The translations under genes were made by a program, and so were the position numbers. The notes under the pieces were generated by a model, which ran no database searches, was not told the origin of the DNA, and saw only the letters and a list, made by a program, of their open reading frames with translations. Below, in pieces: positions 36,101 to 46,084 of a DNA stretch of 64,000 nt; position 1 is the first letter of the stretch, and the number at the start of each line of letters is the position of its first letter. The stretch is from Rhinopomastus cyanomelas (taxonomy: Eukaryota; Chordata; Aves; Bucerotiformes; Rhinopomastidae), in assembly GCA_013400115.1 (NCBI GenBank), contig VXBP01008606.1, positions 372,001 to 436,000 on the forward strand, in the 5' to 3' direction.

Positions 36101-36606
36101 CCTCTCTGTTTCTTTTGAAGAGTGCAGGCTCGTAAAGATCTGAGGCTGTTTTAGCAACTGTTCTCTGCAGCAAGTCTCTGCATGTTGTGCAATGCTCATA
36201 GTCATTTTTGTCAGTGGAGCAAAGCCAGCCTGCTTCCTTGCTGGTGGAAGGACCAGCGTACTGAGTTGCTGTCTGCAGTCACCAGAATCTGCAGGCAAAG
36301 CTTAGCTGAAGGATGCATAATATGATGTCTTCTCACCCTGGCAGCACCTTCACCTCTCATCACCCTCTGCATTCTGTCCCTGGCCTGTCACCACCTCAGT
36401 AGCTCTTCCACATCAGGCAGTTACATCTCTCCTATCTCCACATCTACTTTTATCTTCTCCTTCCCAGGGAGCAGGTGGGGCAAGCTGTGTCTTTGTGCCA
36501 TTGTCAGCAGCCAACAGAAGGCATGGACAGCCTGGGACACCAGTGCCAGCATCAAACCAACCTCTGGCAGCCTCTCATGTGGAGCACAGGGAGCAAATTG
36601 GTCCTT
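33161..36606. other. 3.4 kb unique non-coding sequence
   Basis: Many overlapping frames of 60-140 codons occur on both strands. A CpG-bearing patch with a NotI word (33942-33949) and a donor-like CAGGTGAGA follows in the 33.8-33.96 kb region. No exon or repeat is recognised with confidence. Confidence 0.45.
33942..33957 (+). promoter_or_regulatory. isolated donor-like site in a CpG patch
   Basis: GCGGCCGCAG ends at 33951 and is followed by GTGAGA, a good donor consensus. Upstream, an open frame runs from 33783. With no acceptor partner or known protein this is only a candidate first-exon end. Confidence 0.15.
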
Positions 36607-36611
36607 TGTAG

Positions 36612-37225
36612 AAGATCTGGCCTGTTGGAGAGCAGTGTAGGAGAGAGGGACCTGGGGGTCCTGGTGGACAGCAGGATGACCAGGAACCATCAACGTGCTC
36701 TTGTGGCCAAGAGGGCCAACAGCATCCTGAGGTGGATCAGAAGGGGGATGGTTAGCAGATCAAGAGAGGTTCTTCTCCTCCTCTACTCTGCCCTAGTGAG
36801 ACCACATCTGGAGTATTGTGTCCATTTCTGGGCCCCTCAGTTCAAGAAGGACATGGAGCTGCTGGAGGGAGTCCAGTGTAGAGCAACGAGTCCGGTGTGG
36901 AGCACCTATCTTGTGAAGAAAGGCTGAGGAAGCTGGGTCGCTTTAGCTTGGAGGAGACTGAGGAGTGACCTCATTAATGTCTATAAATATGTGAAGGGTG
37001 GGTGTCAGGAGGATGGAGCCAGGCTCTGCTCAGTGTCATCTAATGACAGGACAAGGGGCAATGGGCATAGGTTGGAACATAGGAGGTTCCATATAAACAT
37101 AAGAAGAAACTTCTTCACAGTGAGAGTGACTGTACTGGAAGGGGCTGCCCATGGGGATTGTGGAGTCTCCTTCTCTGGAGACGTTTAAAACCTGCCTGGA
37201 TGTGTTCCTGTGTGACTTGGTCTAG
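36612..37225 (+). pseudogene. CR1 ORF2 C-terminal region, frameshifted
   Basis: The first part (to about 36890) is open and encodes VGERDLGVLVDSRM, then ALVAKRANSILRWIRRG, then LYSALVRPHLEYC. These are recognisable as the region after the reverse transcriptase palm in CR1 ORF2. Near 36890 about ten bases are replaced and the frame shifts. The tail (36991-37130) reopens with KGGCQEDGARLCS, and further bases are lost near 37130 before the normal stop at 37223-37225. It is inactive, with at least three frame breaks. Confidence 0.88.
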
Positions 37226-37309
37226 GTGGTCCTGCTGTGGCAGGGGGATTGGACTGGATGATCTTTCGAGGTCCCTTCCAAACCCTAATGTTCTGTGATC
37301 CTGTGATCT
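36612..37309 (+). mobile_element. longest CR1 copy of the window, about 700 bases
   Basis: This CR1 begins in ORF2 upstream of all other copies here except the one at 48.2-48.8 kb, at sequence encoding LLESSVGERDLGVLVDSRM. It continues through RPHLEYCVHFWAPQFKKD, the C-terminal tail and the 3' UTR, and ends in TTCTGTGATC, CTGTGATC. Several indels break the frame. Confidence 0.95.
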
Positions 37310-38262
37310 GGGCATGAGGTGGTCTCAAGCTATACCATTTCTAAACAAATCACTTGCAAGTAGCCTGGTGGCTCCAAGAGCAGACTTAGTGGCCCAGCTG
37401 CAGGAATCAGTATTTTGGACAGCAGAATTCATTTACTGCTCCCCTCCTGGGGGTGGAGAGGAAGTTTCAAGTGTGAGTCAAGTGTACGGATGGGTCAGAG
37501 TTGCATTGGTAGCTGCAGCAGGCAACAGCACGAGCCCAGAGGGAACTGTGGTCGTCCTGTGTGAAGACACTTCAGGAGAAGCAGCTCAAAACCAGAAAAA
37601 GAATGTTCAGAGTGGCAGAGCAATCAATCTGCACTACCTCTGTTCTTCCTTTGCTGGGGCTGATACCAGCAAGGGCTGGCCAACACGCAGATGGCTTCAA
37701 AGAGATATGCTGCCTCGTCCTGTGTGCAGGGTACGAAAGCTGCTCCCGTTACAATTCATGGGGTGTTTCCATGTTTCATTCCAGGTGGTTCTCCGGTACT
37801 GTGAGTGCTCTTCAGGGCTGGATGCTTTCATGGGAGAAAGCCAGGTAGGGATCCAAGAGAACGTGGAGATAAGAACTAGTGTGAGGGGAAAGCGGGTTCC
37901 TTGATAAATTCACAGGTTCACAAAATACCTTCACACCGAGGATGTGAGTTCAATCACCGGTGCCGTTTCTCATGACCACACAAAATTCAAGGCACTGTGG
38001 TATTTAACAGCGACAGGTTCAGAGATGAGTTGTGAGGCAGAGCCGGTATTTTACCTGTGGCCATATTTGTGAATGGTTTTCTGATGCAAGGACATTGTTT
38101 TCACTCACTCTAATGGTAGTTTTGCTCTCGGATTATTTGGTTGTAGATAGATGGGACAAAATTGTTAAAACTAAAGTTTCTGGGGCGTTGTTACGGATTT
38201 AATGATTTTCCTTTCAAAAACACTGCTACACAGTCCTGCGGAGTTGTTCCAAGTTCCTGCTC
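37310..38262. other. unique sequence with the longest open frame of the window
   Basis: A 196-codon plus-strand frame (37314-37904) starts just after the CR1 tail. I recognise no motif. With no ribosome context or splice structure to judge, it is most likely chance, though it is the longest single frame here. An acceptor-like TTTCATTCCAG lies inside it near 37783. Confidence 0.3.
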
Positions 38263-38320
38263 TCACAGAACCACAGAACATTAGGGACTGGAAGGGACCT
38301 TGAAAGATCTTCTGGTCCGG
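38263..38320 (-). mobile_element. minimal CR1 3' end
   Basis: About 58 bases: CACAGAACCACAGAACATTA then GGGACTGGAAGGGACC, followed by a diverged GATCTTCTGGTCCGG end. Confidence 0.85.
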
Positions 38321-39918
38321 TCAGGGAGAACTAATCAAAACAGAGTTACCTTCTGGCTCTGCTTCTGCAGGAAAGTTTGAGGGGAAAGTTTGCTGCTGTT
38401 GGTCAGCAGGTCCCCGAGTCTCATCTTGCACATCTTTTTGCCAAGACACGACATGTCACTCGTGTGATGGACACTGCGAGCACCTGGCTTGTTTGGGAGT
38501 GCAGGGGAGTTTATCCAGTGGCAAGCACTTAAAAGCAGACGGAAAGCACCCTGCACGTGGCACTGGATAGGACTGTCACTATTTTGAGTTCAATTCTCTC
38601 AGTGTCTCTGGACACAGGAGGCAGAAGTCAGCTGAAATTTGTCCAGTAAATAGAATCCTTCACACAGAATGTATTTTGATCCAAAGTGTTCTCTCCTACC
38701 CTGGAGACGGCCAGCGACCCAAGCAGCCCCTTCAGCCCTCTATAATTTATAATGGCCTGGTGGCGGCTTTGTCTTCTCTTGATAAAAAAAGTGAAGTTTG
38801 AGAGAAGACAGATCCTTGTCTCAAGGAAAGTATTTCTGGTGTTAGACACAGAGGCTGCTTTAGGAAGATGCATGTTGAGGGTTGTTAATGCTGGAGAGGG
38901 AACTGACTCATCCCATCATCAATCCTGCTCTTCTGCCAGGACAGCACAAAACATCTTTTATCATCTTTCTCGATTTCTTTTTATAAAGGGGCTTAAGACT
39001 CCTCAGTGTTCTGCTCTTCCGCTTTTCCAGCCTGTTGCTGTTCTCTGGCTACTGGTTACAGTTCGGGGCGACGGAACCCGTGTTTGCCCTGCGCAGGAGG
39101 ACTCTTCCCATCCGGGCAGTCTCAAGAACAAACCAGAGGGTGAATTTCTCAGCCTCTGCTGGTCTCTCCTCGTGCTCAGTCGCACACGGACCCTTCAGCT
39201 GTAAGAAGACTAAGCTTTCCCATCTGAGTCCTTTCTTTCCCTCTCGCTTGCCTTAACCCCCCCATTGCCTCTGTTGCGGAACGCGCTGTTTATCTTAGCG
39301 GGGACAGCGAGAACACTCTGGCCGCGTAACTGCCACGAAGGCTGCAGCGTGGTCCAGACGATACCAGTTTGCAATTACATTTCTCTGGAACATGCCAACA
39401 ACAAGCGGCTGCTGGGAGAGCTGAAATTGCTGCTTTTTTCCTGCGCACATCTGCATTTGATTTTCAATCAAGAGCTAGTTGGGCAAAAGCCAACTAATCT
39501 ACGGCGCTTAGGGGGTTTTTTGTTTGTTTTTAAGAGGCCGGTTTGAGCCAAGTTTAGTGCCATAGAACTAGTTTTAAATAGATATTTTTTTCCCCTGAAT
39601 TATAAGCACATTTCAAGTGGACATATAAGACTATTTCAAATGGACATAACTTATGGGAAAACGCTTCTTCACCATTATTTCTCGGTGTTAGTATCTCACG
39701 TGCGACCTTGCTGTGCCAGGTGCTCACAGCAGAATGGCAGATACACACCCAGGCCCTCGTGGTGCCAGGGATGCTGCTGGGGTGATGGGTGCCTCTAGCT
39801 TTGTGCTCTGGGGTCAGGGAATCAGAGATGCTTCACTTCTGTCAACACCAGGATTTCCACAGGTTTTGCATGAAACTTGTGGCATTTGGCTCCGGCTGCT
39901 GTCACATCCTCTTCCATT
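38321..39918. other. unique non-coding sequence
   Basis: Frames of 60-150 codons occur (38752-39204 plus is the longest). CpG content is somewhat raised at 39.05-39.4 kb. No motif or repeat is recognised. Confidence 0.45.
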
Positions 39919-40117
39919 TCACAGAATCACTGAAGCTGGAAAGACCTCTAAGATCATCAGGCCCAGCCTGTGAGCTAACATCACCACAACCTAGACCAGA
40001 GCACTAAGCGTCACATCCAGTGTGTCCTCAAACGCCTCTGGGGATGGGGACTCCACCACCTCCCTGGCCAGTCCATTCCAGCATCTGATCGCCCTTTCCA
40101 TGAGGAAGGGCTTCTGT
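39919..40117 (-). mobile_element. older CR1 subfamily 3' end
   Basis: Carries CACAGAATCACTGAAGCTGG and AAGATCATCAGGCCCAGCC on the plus strand, then GGGGACTCCACCACCTCCC and the GCCCTTTCCATGAGGAAGG end, typical of a diverged CR1 subfamily read on the minus strand. Confidence 0.85.
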
Positions 40118-41776
40118 GCTGCTGTGGCAGGAAATGGAGAAGTGGTTTTGTCTTGAAGATACTTGAAAATAAGAAAATTCAAACAAACTGGAGAAGGATT
40201 CATCTGTGATTCAACCATCTTAAGCTTTGGAGAACAAGAAGAGGTCTCAGATCACAGAGCTTTTGCTCATTTATGGCAATTTTTCCGTGGATTTCGGTAA
40301 CTTGTGACTTGGGACTAGAGAAGGACTTCTAGCATTTCTTGCTGCCCTTCATTTAATCAAGGCTCAGTGAGATGCATGACACACTGTCTATGTCATTTCT
40401 TTTAATCTGAGCATACAGTTGCTGTTGAAATGTGCTGAACTAATAACCCTCTGAAACCACAGTTTGCTCTTAACATGGGGGCACTGGCTGGGTGAGAAGA
40501 GAGCAAATTAATCTTACTGATAAAACCCAGAGAGGTAAGAGTAGCTACAAGGGCACTGCAGCAGTGCTGTGAGCTGATACCACCCTGCACTCTGTGCTCT
40601 CTAGCTGTGTTTGCATTTGTGTTAGTGCAAAGTCAGTGTGAAACATCTACCTCAGTCAGCCCGTTTGTACTTCACACCCTCTGTGACTCTATTAGTGGGA
40701 TACTGACGGTCCAAGATGCTTCGTGAGAGCCCTTGAAATACATTGGTGAGACCTCTGTGCCGACATTGTAATGTGGCATGAGATGAGGAATGAGACAGTG
40801 TTTGGGACCTGAGAGCTGTTCCCAATGGAGGGTCCCTTCTGCCTGGCCTTGACCTGCCCTGCCACCCCAGGCTGCTCAGACACCCTTCAGGACCTGCTCC
40901 CTCTGGCCACAGCTTTTCCATGGGAGGAACCTGACTCTTCAGCCTGCAGAAGCTTTTTGGGGTTTATTGTTTTATATGTATGTCCTATAGCTGGTCATTT
41001 TTGGGGTAAATGAAATGAAAATGCTTTAGAAATGAAAATGCACGAGCCACATCCCTCCTGCCTTCCTCCACTCGTGGGCATGATGTGCTTGCTGCAACAG
41101 CTGAGAGCACCAAGTGACTCTGTGTTTGTAGGGCAAAGGACAACCTTCAGCAGTCGATGCTTTCCTCTGCTGCGTGGCAAGAGCTTGAAAGGTCCCTTCA
41201 TTATGAACAGCACTAAAACCTATCGTTGTTTTCCGGGTCGTTGTCCTTTAGCCAGTGAAGACACTAAACACAGTCTTCACACGGAAATCTGCTACTGCTT
41301 CGCCTACCTGCTGTTTCCTGGGTTGGTCCCCGGGGACTGGAGGCTGGCTGTGTGGCTGCAGCGCTTGTGCTTAGCCAGCCATCTGATGAGAGCTGGCAGC
41401 GCTGCTTCTACAGGGTATTAAATACCGAGGGGAGCAGGATGTGCCAGCAGCAGTGCCTGTGTGTGTGCTCAGGGCCGACACCGCCCCACGAAGCGACAGG
41501 CTCCTCTCTGCCTGACGCCGAAGGCGGGACGCGCAGGTATTTACATCTCCACCTGCTTCAGTCTCTGGTGGGCATTTTAAAGGAGCTTGGCTAGCTCAGC
41601 CTGCCTTCTGCAGTGTGCAGGGAGTCATCCAGGGCTGCCTGCCCTGCGGCACCTGGAACTCTTGCCACGGGCAATGTGCTCACCTGAGTGTGTGGCTTCG
41701 GCACCGATGTAGGATGAGCACTTTTAGATTTTGAAGTTTCCTTCCTTGCTCCTTTCTTCTTGGCCTTCAGAAAATT

Positions 41777-41812
41777 GGGGGGGGGGGGGGNNNNNNNNNN
41801 NNNNNNNNGGGG
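41777..41812. repeat. poly-G run with an 18-base gap of N
   Basis: Fourteen G (41777-41790), eighteen N (41791-41808) and four G (41809-41812) mark an unresolved homopolymer or a G-rich simple repeat that could not be sequenced. Confidence 0.9.
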
Positions 41813-41829
41813 TGTGCATTTGGTTTTCT

Positions 41830-41861
41830 TCTTTTTTTTTTGGAAGGAAGGAAGGAAGGAA
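41830..41861. repeat. poly-T followed by (GGAA)n microsatellite
   Basis: A T-rich run is followed by about five GGAA units (41842-41861). Together with the adjacent G-run it forms a simple-repeat cluster. Confidence 0.85.
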
Positions 41862-42277
41862 AAGCATTGAACTCCTGTTTACCTCGTTTTGTTTGAACAG
41901 AGCCCTGTGTGATAACCCTCCTCCGCACAATGAAACCCTGCACAGTGAACACTGGCCAAGTGGGTCCTTCTTCAGGGTCATTCATCACCATGGCACAGCC
42001 ACACGCACACAAGGCAGACTTACACCAGTGACACTGGGGAAGGAAACAAAAGGCCCATGATCTGAAGGAAAGGCCGACATTATTTATGAACAGTCAGTAA
42101 CCTTTTGAGGACTGGATGAAGATCTAAGCAGCCTTGCTCTGCAGAGGTGCCGCTGGCAGGGTGTTGCCACCCATCGCTGCAGCGAGGACAAGGCATGACG
42201 TGGTGTGTTGTGCCATCTGGTTTGCTGGGCTCTCCCCTTCAGAAGAATGGAAAGTAAATCCAAGGGTGAGTTCAGAC

Positions 42278-42351
42278 CTTGCTGTGGCAGGGGGATTGGA
42301 CTAGATGATCTTTCCAGGTCCATTCCAATCCCTAATGATTCTATGATTCTA
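42278..42351 (+). mobile_element. short CR1 3' end with terminal repeats
   Basis: About 74 bases, CTTGCTGTGGCAGGGGGATT to the repeats GATTCTAT, GATTCTAC. It is only the 3' UTR of the main subfamily. Confidence 0.9.
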
Positions 42352-43208
42352 CATGATGTGCTCACTGCAATTACTTCTTTGAAGCCTCAAAACCTTTACC
42401 AGGCCAGGAAGCCACTGTGATAATTTCAGATCCCTCTTTGCTCATTCTGTGGAAGCAAAATAAATACCAGCAAGTGTCAGAGGGGATGCAGAGATGAAGA
42501 GAGATTGTGATTCTTGGAGTGAGCAGTGCATCCTCCGTGAAAGGCTCAAGTTTCTATCTTCCCTTCTGTCTCTTTGCTGAATTTCACTGAGGGTCCAGCA
42601 GCAGCTCTGAAGTCGTTACCCAGGAGCCCAAACCCATAAGCCAGGCTCAGACCAACTTCATTATGAGCACCCTTAGGATGCTGCTGGCCTGGGCACAGGC
42701 TGGCACCCGCTGCTCATTCACAAATTCTCAGCTTTTTCATGGTGATGGCAATGGCACTGCAATGACCATCACCCCCACAGCCAGCTGTGAGCTCACGAGG
42801 AATCCTTCTCCCACTCCACGTATCCTGGTGGTTTGTGTTAAAGGAGAAATTGCATCTCTTGGCTGTGGTTGAGGGGAGAGTTGTTCTGGTTTCCAAGGCA
42901 TTGCTTTTCGGTGAGTGTCTCCAGCTGCTGCACTCCTCTTCACTCAGGGCACTGACTCATGCTTTTTGCCATCACAATAAGTCTGTTTTCATAAACAAAA
43001 TTAAGTGTGCTCTGTTTATTCATTAGGGAGATGTGAAGTCTCTCAGCACTGAAGAAATATGCTTCGTAGGATGAACTTGCCTCTCTCTTCTGCCTTTTTC
43101 TCTTTTAGCAGCTAAGGTTAAGCAAAAGGTTTGGGGAAACACTGCTCAGTGCCATCAGTGTGCGGAGTCTGTGCCTCCTGCTGTGCAGCATCAGGATGAG
43201 GAGACAGT
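42352..43208. other. unique non-coding sequence
   Basis: No exon or repeat is recognised. Frames of about 60-79 codons occur on both strands. Confidence 0.5.
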
Positions 43209-43615
43209 ATCACAGAATCATTGGGGATTGGAAGGGACCTCGAAAGATCATCTAGTCCAATCCTCCTGACACAGCAGGATCACCTAGACCAAGTCACACA
43301 GGAACATGTCCAGGTTGGTTTTAAACAGGTCCAGTGAAGGAGACTCCGCAGCCTCCCAGGGCAGCCTGTTCCAGGGCTCCATCACCTTCACTGGGAAGAA
43401 GTTCCTTCTAATATTGATGTGGAACCTCCTATGTTCCAGCTCACACCCATTGCCCCTCATCCTATCACTAGATGACATTGAGAAGAGCCTGGCTCCATTC
43501 TCCTGACACCCACCCTTCACATATTTATAGACATTAATGAAGTCACCCCTCATTCTCCAAGCTCAAGAGACCCAGCTCCCTCAGCCTCTCCTCATCAGGG
43601 AGGTGCTCCACCTCC
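43209..43615 (-). mobile_element. CR1 LINE, 5'-truncated
   Basis: Minus-strand copy from KEVEHLPDEERLREL-like sequence to the 3' UTR. About ten bases are missing near 43552, where the EKRRLRG-encoding stretch is shortened, so the frame is broken there. Its 5' end abuts a triple TACAAGG repeat. Confidence 0.94.
43284..43553 (-). pseudogene. CR1 ORF2 C-terminal fragment
   Basis: An 89-codon open stretch encodes RGDFINVYKYVKGGCQENGA near the start, the LEHRRFHINIRRNFFP region in the middle and MFLCDLV at the end. It lies 3' of the reverse transcriptase domain and has no catalytic part. Confidence 0.85.
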
Positions 43616-43636
43616 TACAAGGTACAAGGTACAAGG
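43616..43636. repeat. three perfect TACAAGG units at a CR1 5' junction
   Basis: TACAAGG occurs three times in a row exactly where the CR1 copy stops. It could be filler DNA made at the 5' junction during insertion, or a pre-existing simple repeat. Confidence 0.85.
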
Positions 43637-45444
43637 CTGGGGTTTGTACATCTCAGTGCTCTAGGGAGGGATACCTAAAATAGCACAGAGAATATCAGGA
43701 ATAAATGTGACAGGTTACTGGATGGGGCTTTAAATGATGCTTCAGGTGAACACAGCACGGATGAGGGGTCCTCACTCGACAGCCAGAGAGAGAAGCTTGT
43801 CTGGCAGCTGGATCGCTCTATGCCAGCGGATCTCTTATGGATGGATTTGGGTAGGACTGGTCCTGGGCATGGGCAAAGCTTAGAGTGGCAGATCATCCGG
43901 TGCCCCAGAGCCACTGTGGGCAGCCAACTCTGCTGTGCTCTCTGTTACGGCTGTGTCATCCCCAGCCTCCTCTCCTTTCCACAGTGAGGACACAGGGAAC
44001 AGCAAGGGAAGTGGTTCCATTGACCAGGCATAACGTCAGTGTATATGGAGCACAATCCCAGCCTCTATGACAGCAAGATCTGGCTGTGAACACTGACTAC
44101 TAAAACACTCTTATCACAGGGTGGAAAATTTCTACTCACAATGACTTCTTTTTTGCATGCAAATTCTGCACCCAGTGACAAGGAAATCAATGTGGAACCT
44201 GCTGCCTTTGCAGCAAACATCACGGGAAGTCTGGACGTTCTGGAAATCCCACTTTCTACCACCTACCATAAATGAAGTGAGTCCCTTTCATTTGCGCTGC
44301 AGAGGGATCCCTGAATCAGAAATGAAGGACAGCAGAACAATAGGGTGGTGTTTCTCCTTCCGGAACACCAGAAGTCCTGTGCCAACAACAACATCACCAT
44401 GATCTGTGGTTTCCATGCCAGACAATTCTGTGGGCACTGGGTGCAGTGGTTGCTCACTTTCCAGCAAGCCAGCCCTCATCTGCTGGCAGCCAGACAGTAA
44501 GACACGTGGGCAACCACCTCAGACTCCATGAAGTTGGGGAATCAGGAGCATATGCTGATCCAGGCTCAGACCTCTAATAACTGGATTCTGTCCCCAGTTA
44601 CCATCTCACTTGCTGGAGCTAGACTTTGGATAGGTCCCCGTGTCTCAGTTTCACCACCCATACAAACAAGGTTATGGTATTTTACTCAAAAGTTAGTGCT
44701 GAGTGTCCGAACAAACACTGGATAGACTGAGGAACACTGTCATTTCAAAATGTTTAAATGTTGACTTTAGGAATGTCTTCATCTCTCTGTCACTGACAAC
44801 GAACATAGAGGGTCTTCCGGCTCGGGGTCCCACGCAGAAAACTGGACATCCTGGTATGTGGAGGAGTGTATTGGCTAGAAAAGCACTTTGTCTTCAAAAG
44901 CAAAACCAGATGGACTGTCCTGCTAAATAGTCACGAGCACGTGGCTGTGCATAATGCTTCCAAGGAGACATCTTGGCCTGCATTGGTGTGGCTGCACGTA
45001 CTCTTCCACCACCCCACTATTTCTGTTGCACTTGGATTCCTTCACCGCTGAAGAACGCTCTGGGCAGTGATGGCCGGGATGAAGGGTAAGTGTCATTTTC
45101 AGTTCCTGCCAAGTCAGTCCCCAGCTCTGGTTGCTTAAAAAAACACCTGACAATTTATCTCATTTATCTCATGATGGGAATTGACCTCTTCACCACCTTC
45201 AGGCAGTTCTACTCCTCAACCCCTACCTTCTCCTGAGAAACAAAGCCAATGAGCCACCACTGGCTGATGCTCTTAGCAGACTAAAGGTGTGTAGGTCTTG
45301 AGGGACTCGACCACCTTCTGTAAGAAGTCCTGGCTTGTTTCAAATCTGCGTATTTCAGAAACTACAAAACTGTCCCCACAGACAGATAGGGATGAGATAG
45401 ATAGGATCTCATCAAACACGTGATGGTCTCCAAGTCCACAAATT
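43637..45444. other. unique non-coding sequence
   Basis: No repeat or exon is recognised. Frames of 60-81 codons lie on both strands. Confidence 0.5.
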
Positions 45445-46084
45445 ACTTGGTCTAGGTGATCTTGCTGTGTCAGGGGGTTTGGACTAGATGATCTTTCGAG
45501 GTGGATCAGAATGGGGGTGGTTAGCAGATCAAGAGGGGTTCTTCTACCCCTCTACTCTGCCCTGGTGGCACCACATCTGGAGTATTGTGTCCAGTTGTGG
45601 GCTCCTCAGTTCAAGAGGGATGTGGAGCTGCTGGAGAGAGTCTAGCGTAGGGCAACGAGGATGATGAAGGAGGTGGAACACCTCCCTTATGAGGAGAGGC
45701 TAAGGGAGCTGGGTCTCTTCAGGTTGGAGAAGAGGAGACCGAGGGGTGACCTCATTCACATCTACAAATATTTGAAGGATGGGTGTCAGGGAGATGGAGC
45801 CAGGCTCTTTTCAATGTCATCTAGTGATAGGATGAGGGGCAATGGTTGTAAGCTGGAACACAGAAGGTTCCACATCAATATGAGAAGGAACTTCTTCGTG
45901 GTGAGGGTGACAGAGCAGTGGAACAGGCTGCCCAGGGGGGTTGTGGAGTCTCTTTCTCTGGAGACGTTTAAGACCCACCTGGATGTGTTCCTGTGTGACT
46001 TGGTCTAGGTGATCCTGCTGTGTCAGGGGGATTGGACTGGATGATCTTTCGAGGGCCCTTCCAATCCCTAATGATTCTGTGATT
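45445..46084 (+). mobile_element. double CR1: 3'-UTR piece fused to a second 5'-truncated copy
   Basis: Bases 45445-45502 match the end of CR1 ORF2 and the first part of the 3' UTR (ACTTGGTCTAGGTGATC onward). At GAGGT (45498-45502) the sequence jumps to an upstream ORF2 position (GTGGATCAGAATGGGGG), then runs collinearly to a normal 3' end at 46084. Both joined parts contain GAGGT in other copies, so the join has 5 bases of microhomology. Confidence 0.92.
45661..46008 (+). pseudogene. CR1 ORF2 C-terminal fragment, 115 codons open
   Basis: The uninterrupted frame begins MMKEVEHLPYEERLRELGLF, passes LEKRRPRGDL and GARLFSMSSSDRMRGNGCKL, and ends FLCDLV before TAG. A stop lies just upstream at about 45643 (in GAGTCTAGCG), so this piece is not linked in frame with the ORF2 codons further 5'. 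No catalytic residues are present. Good preservation suggests a relatively recent copy. Confidence 0.88.

Larger units (their letters stand above)
40118..42277. other. 2.2 kb sequence with an assembly gap
   Basis: Apart from the G-run/gap block at 41777-41861 I see no repeat. Frames up to 129 codons (41032-41421, plus) show no motif. Confidence 0.45.

Noticed and set aside
35876..36298. 140-codon minus-strand frame
   Set aside because: No motif or context; likely chance.
38752..39204. 150-codon plus-strand frame
   Set aside because: No family motif and no supporting splice sites.
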